Assembly: GCF_011074885.1 (NCBI RefSeq)
Contig: NC_054690.1
Coordinates: 1,183,001 to 1,247,000 of the forward strand
DNA: 64,000 bases
Source of the DNA: Brettanomyces bruxellensis
Taxonomy: Eukaryota > Ascomycota > Pichiomycetes > Pichiales > Pichiaceae
Reading direction: 5' to 3'
The notes under the pieces are model-generated. The model did no database searches. It worked only from the letters and a program-made list of their open reading frames with translations, and was not told the origin of the DNA. Each line of letters starts with the position of its first letter. Positions within the stretch are counted from its first letter, which is position 1. A program made the translations under genes and the position numbers. Positions 40,105 to 54,553 of the stretch are shown here, piece by piece.

Positions 40105-41880
40105 ATGGGAATGTTTAAGGAAGAGAAGGAAGAGTCAAAGACAGGAAATGTCGATGTCTACCAGGAGCCCGTGTTGGCAGAAAACAACTCTTCTGAGTCG
40201 CCGGCTTCCGAGCCTGAGGCAAAGGGCAAATTCAAGACGTTTTTGAAAAAATTGGAGATTAGTGGTACTCAAGGTCTTTCCACATCTCAGCTTTTCCTAT
40301 ACAACTATGATCTTAAACCTGTGGAAGAAGAGCGCAGAACATGGAGTTTTTTCAACTTCATCTGCTTCTGGCTTGCCGATTCTTTCAATGTTAATACTTG
40401 GCAGATTGCTGCCACCGGTGTTGAGGCTGGAATGAGCTGCTGGTCAGTTTGGGGAACAGTTTGGCTTGGATATTTCATGGTTGCTTGCTTCATTGTGCTA
40501 GCTGCCAGGGTCGGTGCCTTCTATCATATATCATTCCCCGTCTCGTGTAGATCCTCTTTTGGTATCTGGGGTTCTTTGTGGCCTGTTATCAATCGTGTTG
40601 TTATGGCATGTGTCTGGTTTGGTGTGCAGAGCACTATTGGAGGCCAGTGTGTCCAGTTGATGCTAAAGGCCATCTTTGGTAACGACTTGGATACGAGAAT
40701 CCACGACACAATCCACTCAGATGCAATCGATTCGTTTGGTCTTCTCTCATTCTTCATCTTCTGGTTCTGCCAGTTGCCTTTCATCTACATGCATCCTCAC
40801 ACCGTTCGTCACTTGTTCACCGTCAAGGCCATTGCATGCCCAATAGCCGGCTTTGCGTTCTTGATCTGGACAATGGTGAAGGCAGGCGGTGCTGGCCCTG
40901 TTGTTAGGCAGCCTGCTACGGTTCATGGCTCGGATTACGCCTGGGCTTTCATTAATTCCACCATGAATGCACTTGCCAACTTTGCAACCTTGATCGTGAA
41001 CGATCCCGATTTCACCCGTATGGCACGCAGACCAAGATCTGCATTCTGGTCTCAATTCTTCTCCATTCCAATTTTCTTCTCCATCACGTGTCTTATCGGT
41101 ATTCTTGTCTCCTCTGCATCCAACTTGTTGTACGGCACCACATACTGGGATCCGCTAGATGTTCTAGCCCGCTTTCTGGACAAGGGACACAGTGGTCCAA
41201 GAGCCGGTGTTTTCTTTATTTCTCTAGGTTTTGCTTTGGCCCAGGTCGGTACCAACATTTCCGCAAACTCCGTTTCTGCCGGTACTGATATGACGGCTTT
41301 GCTTCCTAAGTTCATGAACATCAGACGTGGTGGTTTCATCTGCGCTATTGTTGGCTTTGTTATCTGCCCTTGGAACTTGATGACTTCCTCCTCTATGTTC
41401 ACCACTTATCTCTCAGCTTATGCCGTGTTTTTGTCCTCCATTGCAGGTGTGGTCTTTGCTGATTACTTCATCCTCAAGAAGGGCTTCTTGAAGCTAAGAG
41501 ATTTGTACGTGGCAGACAACTCTAGTGACTACTACTACTGGCACGGAATCAATCTCAGAGCATATGCTGCCTACATCTGCGGTATCTTGCCTAACATCGT
41601 TGGATTTGTGGGTGCAACCAAGACTCACACAGTTCCTGCCGGTGCCACTTATGTGTACGACTTCTCTTATTTCTCCGGATACATACCTGCTGCCTGCACT
41701 CTTGTTCTTTTCACCTTGATCTGGCCATGCAAGGGTCTTCCAGGTAAGATCTTTGAGAAGAAGTGGTTGGAGAAGTGGCAGGATGTCGAAGATTTCGGTG
41801 AATTCTTTGCTTCCCGGCGTGGAGACTTGAGGCCATTGAAATCTGACCCAAGAGATGATCTTTCTGTGGGTGAGTTTTAA
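40105..41880 (+). CDS. FUR4: NCS1 nucleobase permease, Fur4/Dal4/Fui1 group (copy 1)
   Basis: This is a 591-residue proton-coupled permease of the nucleobase:cation symporter-1 family, fungal Fur group, at the plasma membrane; uracil, uridine or allantoin are the likely substrates. The N-terminal 60 residues are Lys/Ser/Glu-rich, as in permeases regulated by ubiquitin. About twelve hydrophobic segments follow. Diagnostic blocks are LADSFNVNTWQIAATG in TM1 (Trp99), SFGIWGSLWPVINRVVMACVWFGVQ, HTVRHLFTVKA, and QVGTNISANSVSAGTDMTALLPKFMNIRRGG. The C-terminal KKWLEKWQDVEDFGEFF matches the Fur4 ending KDKGWFQRWANVDDFEE. It retains the Trp and Gln of Fur4 TM1, so this copy is the better uracil-permease candidate. 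A near-equal paralogue lies 314 bp downstream in inverted orientation. Confidence 0.85.
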   Translation: MGMFKEEKEESKTGNVDVYQEPVLAENNSSESPASEPEAKGKFKTFLKKLEISGTQGLSTSQLFLYNYDLKPVEEERRTWSFFNFICFWLADSFNVNTWQIAATGVEAGMSCWSVWGTVWLGYFMVACFIVLAARVGAFYHISFPVSCRSSFGIWGSLWPVINRVVMACVWFGVQSTIGGQCVQLMLKAIFGNDLDTRIHDTIHSDAIDSFGLLSFFIFWFCQLPFIYMHPHTVRHLFTVKAIACPIAGFAFLIWTMVKAGGAGPVVRQPATVHGSDYAWAFINSTMNALANFATLIVNDPDFTRMARRPRSAFWSQFFSIPIFFSITCLIGILVSSASNLLYGTTYWDPLDVLARFLDKGHSGPRAGVFFISLGFALAQVGTNISANSVSAGTDMTALLPKFMNIRRGGFICAIVGFVICPWNLMTSSSMFTTYLSAYAVFLSSIAGVVFADYFILKKGFLKLRDLYVADNSSDYYYWHGINLRAYAAYICGILPNIVGFVGATKTHTVPAGATYVYDFSYFSGYIPAACTLVLFTLIWPCKGLPGKIFEKKWLEKWQDVEDFGEFFASRRGDLRPLKSDPRDDLSVGEF

Positions 41881-42194
41881 TTTTATGCTTTCGTATGTAA
41901 TGAAGTAGCGAACAATGCTAATATAATGTTAATAAAAGATTGCTGGAAAGAATTCAGTAGCCGATTGGTCGAGCTCGGTAGAGTATGCAAGTAAATCCAA
42001 GGAGACTAAATGAAACGGAACAAACATACACAACACACAAAACTTTAAATGAAGGACATATATTAGAAAAGTTAGCACAATACAAAGGATGCCGAACAGA
42101 GAGTTCAAGCATCCTTATCATCTATAAAGTGATTAATGTAAATAGAAAGTATTACTTATCAACATTGGCCAGATAAGGTAGTAGCAAAGCTGCC
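41881..42194. other. Short convergent gap between the two permeases
   Basis: 314 bp of AT-rich sequence between two convergent paralogues. I see no shared 3' sequence, terminal repeat or mobile element here. Confidence 0.4.
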
Positions 42195-43970
42195 TTAGAC
42201 ACTGGTAAGCACATCCGTGCCATCCACTTTTTCTGGATCAACACCATGATACTTCAATCTGAAGAATTCATCAAAGTCTTCAACTTCTTGCCACTCCTCA
42301 AGCCATTTCTTTTCGAAAATCTTGCCTGAATTGGCACGGGAAGGCCAGATTAGGTTCAACACGAGATAAACTGCGGCAGAGGAGAGATATCCCGTAATGA
42401 AAGATAAATCATAAACATATGAAGCTCCAACTGGAACAGTGTGTCCGGTTGCACCAACAAAACCAACAATATTTGGAAGAATACCGCAAATGTAGGCGGC
42501 ATAGGCCCTGAGGTTGATTCCATGCCAGAAGTAGTACTTGCTCGAGTTATCGGCAACGTACAAATCACGAAGAATGACACAACCCTTCTTGCAAATGTAG
42601 TAGTCACAGAAAACAACACCAGCTATAGCTGAAAGGAAAACAGCGTATGCTGAAAGATAGGTAGTAAACATGGAAGAAGAAGTGAGCAAGTTCCAAGGGC
42701 AGATGGCAAAGCCAATGAAAGCACAGATAAAGCCACCGCGTCTGATGTTCATGAACTTTGGTAGCAAAGCAGTCATGTCGGTACCTGCAGAGATGGAATT
42801 TGCCGAAATGTTGGTACCAACTTGGGCCAACGCAAATCCTAGGGCCACAAAGAAAACACCGGCTCTAGAACCGCTTTTTTCAGAATCCAAAAACCTCTCC
42901 AAGACATCAAGTGGGTCCCAGTAAGTTGTACCGTACAAAATTGTGGATGCAGAAGAAACAAGAATACCGATAAGACAGGTGATGGAAAAGCAAATTGGAA
43001 TAGTCAAGAGCTGGGACCAGGTTGCAGAACGTGGGGTTTTGGACATACGGGTGAAATCGGGATCGTTGATAACCAAAGTGGAGAAGTTGGCAAGCGAGTT
43101 CATGGTGGCTTTGATAAAAGTCCATGCAAGCGTTGAACCGTGAACTTTTGAAGGTTGGCGCACGACAGGGCCTGCACCGCCAGCTTTTGCCATGGTCCAG
43201 ATCAAGAAGCCAAAGGCGGCAAAGGGACAGATGAGAGCTTTGACGGTGAACAAGTGGCGAACGGTGTGAGGATGCATGTAGATAAAAGGGAGCTGGCAAA
43301 TCCAGAAGATGAAGAAGGACAGCACACCAAAAGAATCAATGGCATCTGAGTGGATTGTGTCGTGGATTCTTGTATCCAAATCGTTGCCAAAGATGGCCTT
43401 TAGCATGAGCTGCATGCACTGGCCACCAATGGAACTTTGGACACCAAACCAGACACATGCCATAAAAACACGATTGATGACAGGCCATAGGGAGCCCCAG
43501 ATGCCAAAGGAAGATCTGCATGAAACAGGGAAAGAAATGTGATAGAAAGTACCGATACGTCCAGCAAGAGTGATGAAGCAACCAACGATAAAGTAGCCAA
43601 GCCAAACTGTGCCCCAGGCTGCACCAAAAGACAAGCCTGAGTCGATGGCAGTACTTGCAATTTGCAAAGTGTTCAGGTTGACAGAGTCGGCAAGCCAGAA
43701 GCAGACGAAGTTAAACCATGACCATAGTCTTCTCTTCTCCTCTAGAGGTCTAAGGTCCTCATTGTACAAGAAAAGCTGCGAAGAACTAAGGTGCTCCGTA
43801 CCACGAATCTCCAACAGCTTGATCAACCGATGAAGCTTTCCTATTTGGGCGGGACCCTTCAAGTCTTCGTTTTCCATGGATGAAAAGTCCGTCTCATTCT
43901 TTTGGAAATCAGACTCCTCCGAAGACGTGTTCTGCTGAACATCAACGTCAGATTTCTTTGCAGCTGCCAT
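42195..43970 (-). CDS. FUR4: NCS1 nucleobase permease, Fur4/Dal4/Fui1 group (copy 2, divergent TM1)
   Basis: This is a second 591-residue permease of the same family, opposed tail-to-tail to copy 1. The fold and motifs are the same: SFGIWGSLWPVINRVFMACVWFGVQ, HTVRHLFTVKA and QVGTNISANSISAGTDMTALLPKFMNIRRGG. From FYHISFPV to LFTVKA only about 5 of 103 residues differ from copy 1, yet the preceding TM1-TM2 stretch differs at about 20 of 55. TM1 reads NLNTLQIASTA, so the Trp of NTWQ is Leu102 here. Because this helix lines the substrate path in the family, substrate range may differ. Upstream are a TATAAAAG box (minus strand, 44208-44215) and GCAATTGC palindromes. Uracil specificity is not proven. 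Confidence 0.83.
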   Translation of the reverse strand: MAAAKKSDVDVQQNTSSEESDFQKNETDFSSMENEDLKGPAQIGKLHRLIKLLEIRGTEHLSSSQLFLYNEDLRPLEEKRRLWSWFNFVCFWLADSVNLNTLQIASTAIDSGLSFGAAWGTVWLGYFIVGCFITLAGRIGTFYHISFPVSCRSSFGIWGSLWPVINRVFMACVWFGVQSSIGGQCMQLMLKAIFGNDLDTRIHDTIHSDAIDSFGVLSFFIFWICQLPFIYMHPHTVRHLFTVKALICPFAAFGFLIWTMAKAGGAGPVVRQPSKVHGSTLAWTFIKATMNSLANFSTLVINDPDFTRMSKTPRSATWSQLLTIPICFSITCLIGILVSSASTILYGTTYWDPLDVLERFLDSEKSGSRAGVFFVALGFALAQVGTNISANSISAGTDMTALLPKFMNIRRGGFICAFIGFAICPWNLLTSSSMFTTYLSAYAVFLSAIAGVVFCDYYICKKGCVILRDLYVADNSSKYYFWHGINLRAYAAYICGILPNIVGFVGATGHTVPVGASYVYDLSFITGYLSSAAVYLVLNLIWPSRANSGKIFEKKWLEEWQEVEDFDEFFRLKYHGVDPEKVDGTDVLTSV

Positions 43971-49802
<5,832 letters not shown>

Positions 49803-50795
49803 TCAAGCGTAAGTACTCAACCGAATAGAAGCATCTCTGTTAGCCAACAGGCTATCTTTGCCGGGCCTGTTGTTTTCTTTACCATAACCACTGAGATGAA
49901 GTGTCTTTAGCGGTATGTCACCCAGATTTGGCCTCGAGGCTTCATGAAGATGATTTTCGGCGAGTGCACTCGATAAAGTGCTAGAAGAGGTTGCAGCAGA
50001 AGACGAAGATGAAATAAGTGAAGGAACAGAAGTAGAAGACAAATCCAGTGGAGAACTCACACTCCGGCGGCTAGAAGATGATGATATCGAAGATTTTCCA
50101 AACGAAAAGAGCGGTGGTGTTGGAGAATCGAATTCTTGCTCTGAGGCGATTGAAAGCATAGTAGACGAAGTTTTGAGAGACGAGTGAAGCGATAATGATG
50201 ACTTGCTATGCTTTAGGTATCTTGATCTTGCCTCCGAGAGTTTGTGCTCATTTTTACGCCTGAGCTTCCACTTGATCGGCTCCAAAAAGTGGCCAAGATT
50301 TCTCACGAGGTCTTTATTTGTGATCCGAAGATTTGACCAGCCCAAGTAGTCGATGAGCTCGGCTTCAGAGGCATTAACCTCTTGCATTGAAAGCAGTCCG
50401 TTTGTGTACTTGCACCAGTGCTTATTGAGAGGAGAGGAATCGTTCAACACTTTCGCAGCCAAAATGAGAGACGCAAGGAAAATTCTGTGCCTGGTAGTCT
50501 CCATTCCGACGGCATCTGGTGGCAAAGTATCCCTGAGCCGTGTGAGATAAACTAGAGAAGCCATTAATGTAGAAGTTGGCACGTTTGAGTGCCGGACGAG
50601 TCTCTCGATAAACTTCGAAAGAGTCGGTATTCCATCGGATGGTTGTTTACCTGAAGGAGAAGTAGGTGGTGTAGGATACTGCTGAGCTGGTGAAGAAACC
50701 TGAATAACTGAGTTTGTCGTGCAGACCAAGAAATGGATCATCTCTTCGGAAACTGGCTTCCTAACGAAGAGATGAAGTGCTTGCAAGTCCGACAT
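49803..50795 (-). CDS. PCL1: Pho85-type G1 cyclin (Pcl1/Pcl2-like)
   Basis: This is a cyclin partner of the Pho85 kinase, Pcl1/Pcl2/Pcl9 group, acting in G1 and polarised growth. The 330-residue protein begins MSDLQALHLFVRKPVSEEMI, parallel to Pcl1, then has the typical YPTPPTSPSG motif and a cyclin box at about 57-165: FIERLVRHSNVPTSTLMASLVYL, HRIFLASLILAAKVLNDSSP, LNKHWCKYTNGL. The C-terminal half is Ser-rich and disordered. A KEN box (GKENN) occurs near residue 305, which could allow APC/C-dependent turnover. The ATG at 50795 was chosen by alignment to Pcl1. Two ACGCGT elements and a double STRE lie upstream. Orthology among PCL1, PCL2 and PCL9 is not resolved. Confidence 0.85.
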   Translation of the reverse strand: MSDLQALHLFVRKPVSEEMIHFLVCTTNSVIQVSSPAQQYPTPPTSPSGKQPSDGIPTLSKFIERLVRHSNVPTSTLMASLVYLTRLRDTLPPDAVGMETTRHRIFLASLILAAKVLNDSSPLNKHWCKYTNGLLSMQEVNASEAELIDYLGWSNLRITNKDLVRNLGHFLEPIKWKLRRKNEHKLSEARSRYLKHSKSSLSLHSSLKTSSTMLSIASEQEFDSPTPPLFSFGKSSISSSSSRRSVSSPLDLSSTSVPSLISSSSSAATSSSTLSSALAENHLHEASRPNLGDIPLKTLHLSGYGKENNRPGKDSLLANRDASIRLSTYA

Positions 50796-51115
50796 TTTCC
50801 TATGAGGTAGAAGTGAATAGATTTTTGTGAGGTGGACAAAATTCAAAGTAGCGCTGAAAGTCCCATATAAAAGAAAAACAAAAAGCTCAAAGGTAAATTG
50901 GTCTTGCTTCTTCTTCTTCACTAATGATCGGTCCAAGGTGAAAAAGACGATGAAGAGCGAATGGATGAACAGAAATTAAGGTATTCGGCCTAAGAGATAA
51001 ACGTTGTGAGAACAAAGTACCCTTATATAACTTTGGAAAAGCCAATCCGATAAAAATTTGAAAGATGGTAGCCGTCTGACGATCTGCATGGTTCTGAACG
51101 CAAAAGAATTTCGGT

Positions 51116-51133
51116 TTAAAGGGGCCCCTTTAA
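51116..51133. promoter_or_regulatory. 18 bp palindrome: two opposed stress-response elements
   Basis: TTAAAGGGGCCCCTTTAA is a perfect palindrome of 18 bp. It holds AGGGG and CCCCT head to head, each a core STRE bound by Msn2/Msn4-type zinc fingers. It lies about 325 bp before the PCL cyclin start. Confidence 0.5.
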
Positions 51134-51187
51134 GATGGAGACGTAATCCTGGTGAAGGAAAAGCGCGAATCGTTGACCCAATCCGGT

Positions 51188-51193
51188 ACGCGT
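51188..51193. promoter_or_regulatory. MCB element (ACGCGT) upstream of PCL cyclin
   Basis: A perfect ACGCGT lies about 395 bp before the cyclin start. Further G1/S-like fragments (AAGCGCGAAT near 51162, GAAGCGCGATT near 51302) are close by. Confidence 0.55.
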
Positions 51194-51268
51194 CTTTCCA
51201 ATTGTGGTATAGTGAATACATGAAGAGCGAATTTTTTTTCGCAATTGCAATAAAAATTTAAAAAAAGC

Positions 51269-51274
51269 ACGCGT
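51269..51274. promoter_or_regulatory. Second MCB element (ACGCGT) upstream of PCL cyclin
   Basis: A second perfect ACGCGT in the form CACGCGTTTTT lies 81 bp from the first. Paired sites are typical of SBF/MBF-controlled G1 genes. Confidence 0.55.
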
Positions 51275-51538
51275 TTTTCTCAAAGGAGAATTGCAGTGTC
51301 GAAGCGCGATTGTGGGCATCCACGTTTGGCAGAAGACAAATTGAAATTTATTCCAGCTACTTTCTCGGATGGCTTTCAATAAGGTGACGGAAGCTTTTCG
51401 CAGGTTTTTGTAATGGGCCTGGAATGTGGCCATTTCTACAATGGATTGTTTTCTTGCCTTAACTTCGCACGGTTATATTTCATTTTTAGCACTAGCAATA
51501 TTGAGTATTTCTCAATACCAGCCGGGGCTGGTCTCATA

Positions 51539-51765
51539 TTAATTAAATAGATACCTACATCTGAAATTTGCTATTTTACTTACATTGAAGTCTCCTTCAT
51601 CAGGAATGTTGTCTTCAATTTCACCTTCAACACTAGTAGCATTAACATTATTCAATGTAGTTCTTCTCTTGATCTTAAGCAAGCTCCTAACTTATCTCAT
51701 TTAAGTTAAGCTTTGGTGAATTGCTACCCTGTTCTACAGGGGGTGGTGCGGCATATGTGTACTCC
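51539..51765 (-). pseudogene. Degenerate coding remnant, possibly retroelement
   Basis: The minus strand reads like protein but is broken. From 51765 it gives EYTYAAPPPVEQGSNSPK and a few more residues before stops; in a neighbouring frame it continues KIKRRTTLNNVNATSVEGE and IEDNIPDEGDFNVSK, ending with TAA at 51539-51541. One frameshift near 51680 separates the halves. Composition resembles linker sequence of a Ty1/copia polyprotein, but no diagnostic motif is present, so identity is a guess. Confidence 0.3.
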
Positions 51766-52808
51766 CTAAAAAGACAAATGAAAAAAATGAAAAAAAAATG
51801 TAGATAAAGGAGCCAAACGTGATCCGCGTTCATTTATGCGGCCATTATTCCTTGATATCAGCCAATTTGTTCTATGACCAGTTATTGTAAGAAGGATAAT
51901 AGTACAGGCGTCAGTAGATGAATAATGCTACACAAAAACCTATATATTGCTAACCTGGGGTTTCAATGTATAATTGTATATTTCGAATGGACCAGCTCAC
52001 TATTGGACGTGCACGGTTATAATGCAATATGAAATAAAGCCAAAATCATGTTTCTTGGCATCATGTTCCGAGCCTATGACTTTTATCCTCTACTCTCACG
52101 ATTGTAATTGGTTGCTTATCGCTAAAAAAGGTTAAAGTTGCTCAGCATTACTTTCAGTGTGGTTTAAAGACTGGTGGATGTTCAGTTTACGATTAAGACT
52201 TAGTTCTTCGATTCTACTTCGTATAAAAGAACACATTTTTATGGGTGTTAGCAGAATGCCGCAGACTAAATTCATATTTAACATGTGATTCATGCTGGTC
52301 CTCGACCAGTCCCGGGTTGGCATACTTGCACTGGTGTAAGGGTGTGCGAGCTTTTTTATCTGCCTAAGCCCTGGAAAAATACTGTCTTATAAAATGCAGT
52401 TAATGCACATTCCGAAGTTTAAAACCGGTATGGTGCCTGAAGAGGCAAAATATGGCAGATATACGAAATTTGCGCAATATTATTGGCTGGCCTTGCTTTT
52501 CACCTACTATCTAGAACAGCTCTTTGATTTATATGGCCATCTGTGTATTTTACCAGGCATATTACCGCATATTTTGCTGATGTATGGGGTGGCTGTATTT
52601 GGCGGATTTAGCAGAAAAGAAAAAAATAATAAGGGAAAAGAAAAAAATAAAATAAAATAAAATAAAAAGCAGGGTTCATACAATGAAAGAGAATGAAATA
52701 AATAATGACCGAAAACAATTCGAGCATCTGGTTTTTCCCTCCTTTTGCATCCTATTTACATGTTTCTTCGTTGCTAAACACCTTCATTGCAAGAAGCCAA
52801 CATCTACA

Positions 52809-54182
52809 ATGCCTTCAGAAACTGAACGTTTGCTTGGAAATAATGCGAGGGGTGCAAACTCTACACCTTCCATATTCCAGGTTGTTATCTCTAGAATATA
52901 CAATGCATTGTACTTAGCGTTATCTTCGTCAGCACTAAACTGGCTTTTGTTGTTTGTTCCACTCGGAGTGTTGGCAGCTTGGTTGCACTGGGGTGCAGTT
53001 GCAGTTTTCTCGCTCAATTTCGTGGCTATCATCCCTCTTGCGTCCCTTTTAGCATATGCTACTGAAGAATTGGGAGAAAGCATTCACAACGATTCAATTG
53101 CAGGACTCCTGAATGCCACCTTTGGAAATGCCATTGAGGTCATTGTTGGTATTGTTGCGTTGACCCAGAACCAGATTACAGTTGTTCAGGCCTCGATGTT
53201 GGGATCTATTCTCTCCAACTTGCTTCTTGTGTTAGGTTCGTGTTTTATTGCTGGAGGAATCAAATACTCACAGCAGGTGTTTAATCAGACCGTTGCACAG
53301 ACCATGTCATCCCTCCTAGCCTTAGCTGTAATCGGCTTGCTTCTCCCGGCCGCATTTCATGCCTCACTTCCGAAGAAAACGCCAGATTTGGATCGTAAGA
53401 TCTTGGATTTCTCCAGAGGAAACGCTATTCTCCTCTTGGTTGTTTACTGCCTGTTCCTTTTCTTCCAGTTGAAGACACACGCCTACCTCTTTGCCGACAC
53501 GGGAAGCACCGATCAGCAAACTGGCACGCCAAACGACGAGGCAGTGCAAGAATCCTCCTCTGATCTTGAGAATCAACAGCAGTCTTTGCCGGTTCCAGAG
53601 CCTGCATCACGTGCTTCGTCGAGATCCTCGCACGGCAAAACCCGGGCGGGTCTTGTCATGAGGCCAAAATCCATGTATGACTTGAAAAAAGTGGCCAGAC
53701 AGGAGCATTTGGGTGCTTCTGAGTCTGTTGCGATTCTTTTCCTCACTACACTTCTGGTTTCCGTGTGTGCCGACTACTTGGTCTCGTCGATCGACGACAT
53801 CGTCGCGTCCTCAGGTCTTTCGAAGACTTTCATCGGTTTGGTGGTTATTCCAATCGTTGGAAATGCCGCTGAGCATGTCACGGCTATTGTTGTTGCTTAT
53901 AACAACAAGATGGATTTGGCAATTGGTGTTGCCGTTGGCTCTTCTCTCCAGATTGCCTTGTTTGTCACTCCGTTTATGGTTTTGATTGGCTGGTTTTTGG
54001 ATGTGCCTATGTCGCTTTATTTCTCCTCTTACGAGACCGCCGTCATGTTTGTTTCTGTTTTCATCACCAACTACTTGATTCTTGATGGCGAATCCAACTG
54101 GTTGGAGGGTGCCATGTTGATTTGCACGTATCTTATTATCGGTGTGTCCTTCTACCTTTATCCAGATACGCTCGCCCAGTGA
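52809..54182 (+). CDS. VCX1: Vacuolar Ca2+/H+ exchanger Vcx1
   Basis: Vcx1 is the vacuolar cation/proton exchanger of the CaCA superfamily that clears cytosolic calcium. The 457-residue protein (S. cerevisiae 411) begins MPSETERLLGNN, a dileucine-type cytosolic N-terminus. It has eleven hydrophobic segments and both signature alpha-repeats: LLNATFGNAIEVIVGIVAL (GNAIE at 106-110) and IGLVVIPIVGNAAEHVTAI (GNAAE at 351-355), plus QASMLGSILSNLLLVLG and GVAVGSSLQIALFVTPF. The loop between the halves is an expanded Ser/Gln/Glu-rich stretch (about residues 235-300), longer than in S. cerevisiae. An in-frame ATG at 52683 would add 42 residues with no family match, so 52809 is preferred. Confidence 0.93.
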   Translation: MPSETERLLGNNARGANSTPSIFQVVISRIYNALYLALSSSALNWLLLFVPLGVLAAWLHWGAVAVFSLNFVAIIPLASLLAYATEELGESIHNDSIAGLLNATFGNAIEVIVGIVALTQNQITVVQASMLGSILSNLLLVLGSCFIAGGIKYSQQVFNQTVAQTMSSLLALAVIGLLLPAAFHASLPKKTPDLDRKILDFSRGNAILLLVVYCLFLFFQLKTHAYLFADTGSTDQQTGTPNDEAVQESSSDLENQQQSLPVPEPASRASSRSSHGKTRAGLVMRPKSMYDLKKVARQEHLGASESVAILFLTTLLVSVCADYLVSSIDDIVASSGLSKTFIGLVVIPIVGNAAEHVTAIVVAYNNKMDLAIGVAVGSSLQIALFVTPFMVLIGWFLDVPMSLYFSSYETAVMFVSVFITNYLILDGESNWLEGAMLICTYLIIGVSFYLYPDTLAQ

Positions 54183-54553
54183 GTGCTTACGTTCTTTCTC
54201 TGTATTTACACTTTTGAATCATACATCGGAGTTTTTTTTTAGTTTTTTTGATGTTTATCCTCCTAAATTCTTTTGCTTGCTTTATCCGCAGCATGAGACT
54301 GTAAAGTAAAAGTAAGAACATGGCAACGTTCACCATGAAAGAAGATGAACTTCGAAAGTTGTAAAGTAGAATCTTACAAGTCGTACAACCTTGAAGTTGC
54401 TTTGTCTCTCATCAAAGCATAAAGGCCGATCTACGTGTATCCATACAAAAAGAATTAGTTATGCCTGTCCTTTTTATTAATTGTCCATTTATACCTGAGC
54501 CGAGCTGACTCATCTCTTCGTCAAATACTTAGACTTCAACCAGCTTAACTTCT
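54183..54553. other. Convergent gap between VCX1 and the next gene
   Basis: 371 bp of AT-rich sequence, a T run at 54231-54240, and nothing else recognisable. Confidence 0.35.

Larger units (their letters stand above)
50796..52808. other. 2 kb divergent region between PCL cyclin and VCX1
   Basis: Besides the cyclin promoter elements and the broken frame at 51539-51765, a 63-codon minus-strand frame at 52132-52323 (with FIRSRIEELSLNRKLN) faintly resembles retroelement RNase H sequence. An 88-codon plus-strand frame at 52394-52660 with two hydrophobic patches has no recognisable family and ends in an AAAAT repeat (52645-52673). I see no intact gene. Confidence 0.4.

Noticed and set aside
52132..52323. 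Clear retrotransposon RNase H domain
   Set aside because: Only a short, faint similarity without the catalytic residues; kept as a low-interest finding and not annotated as an element.
52394..52660. 88-codon frame upstream of VCX1
   Set aside because: No recognisable domain, and the C-terminal part is an AAAAT microsatellite; not enough support for a gene.
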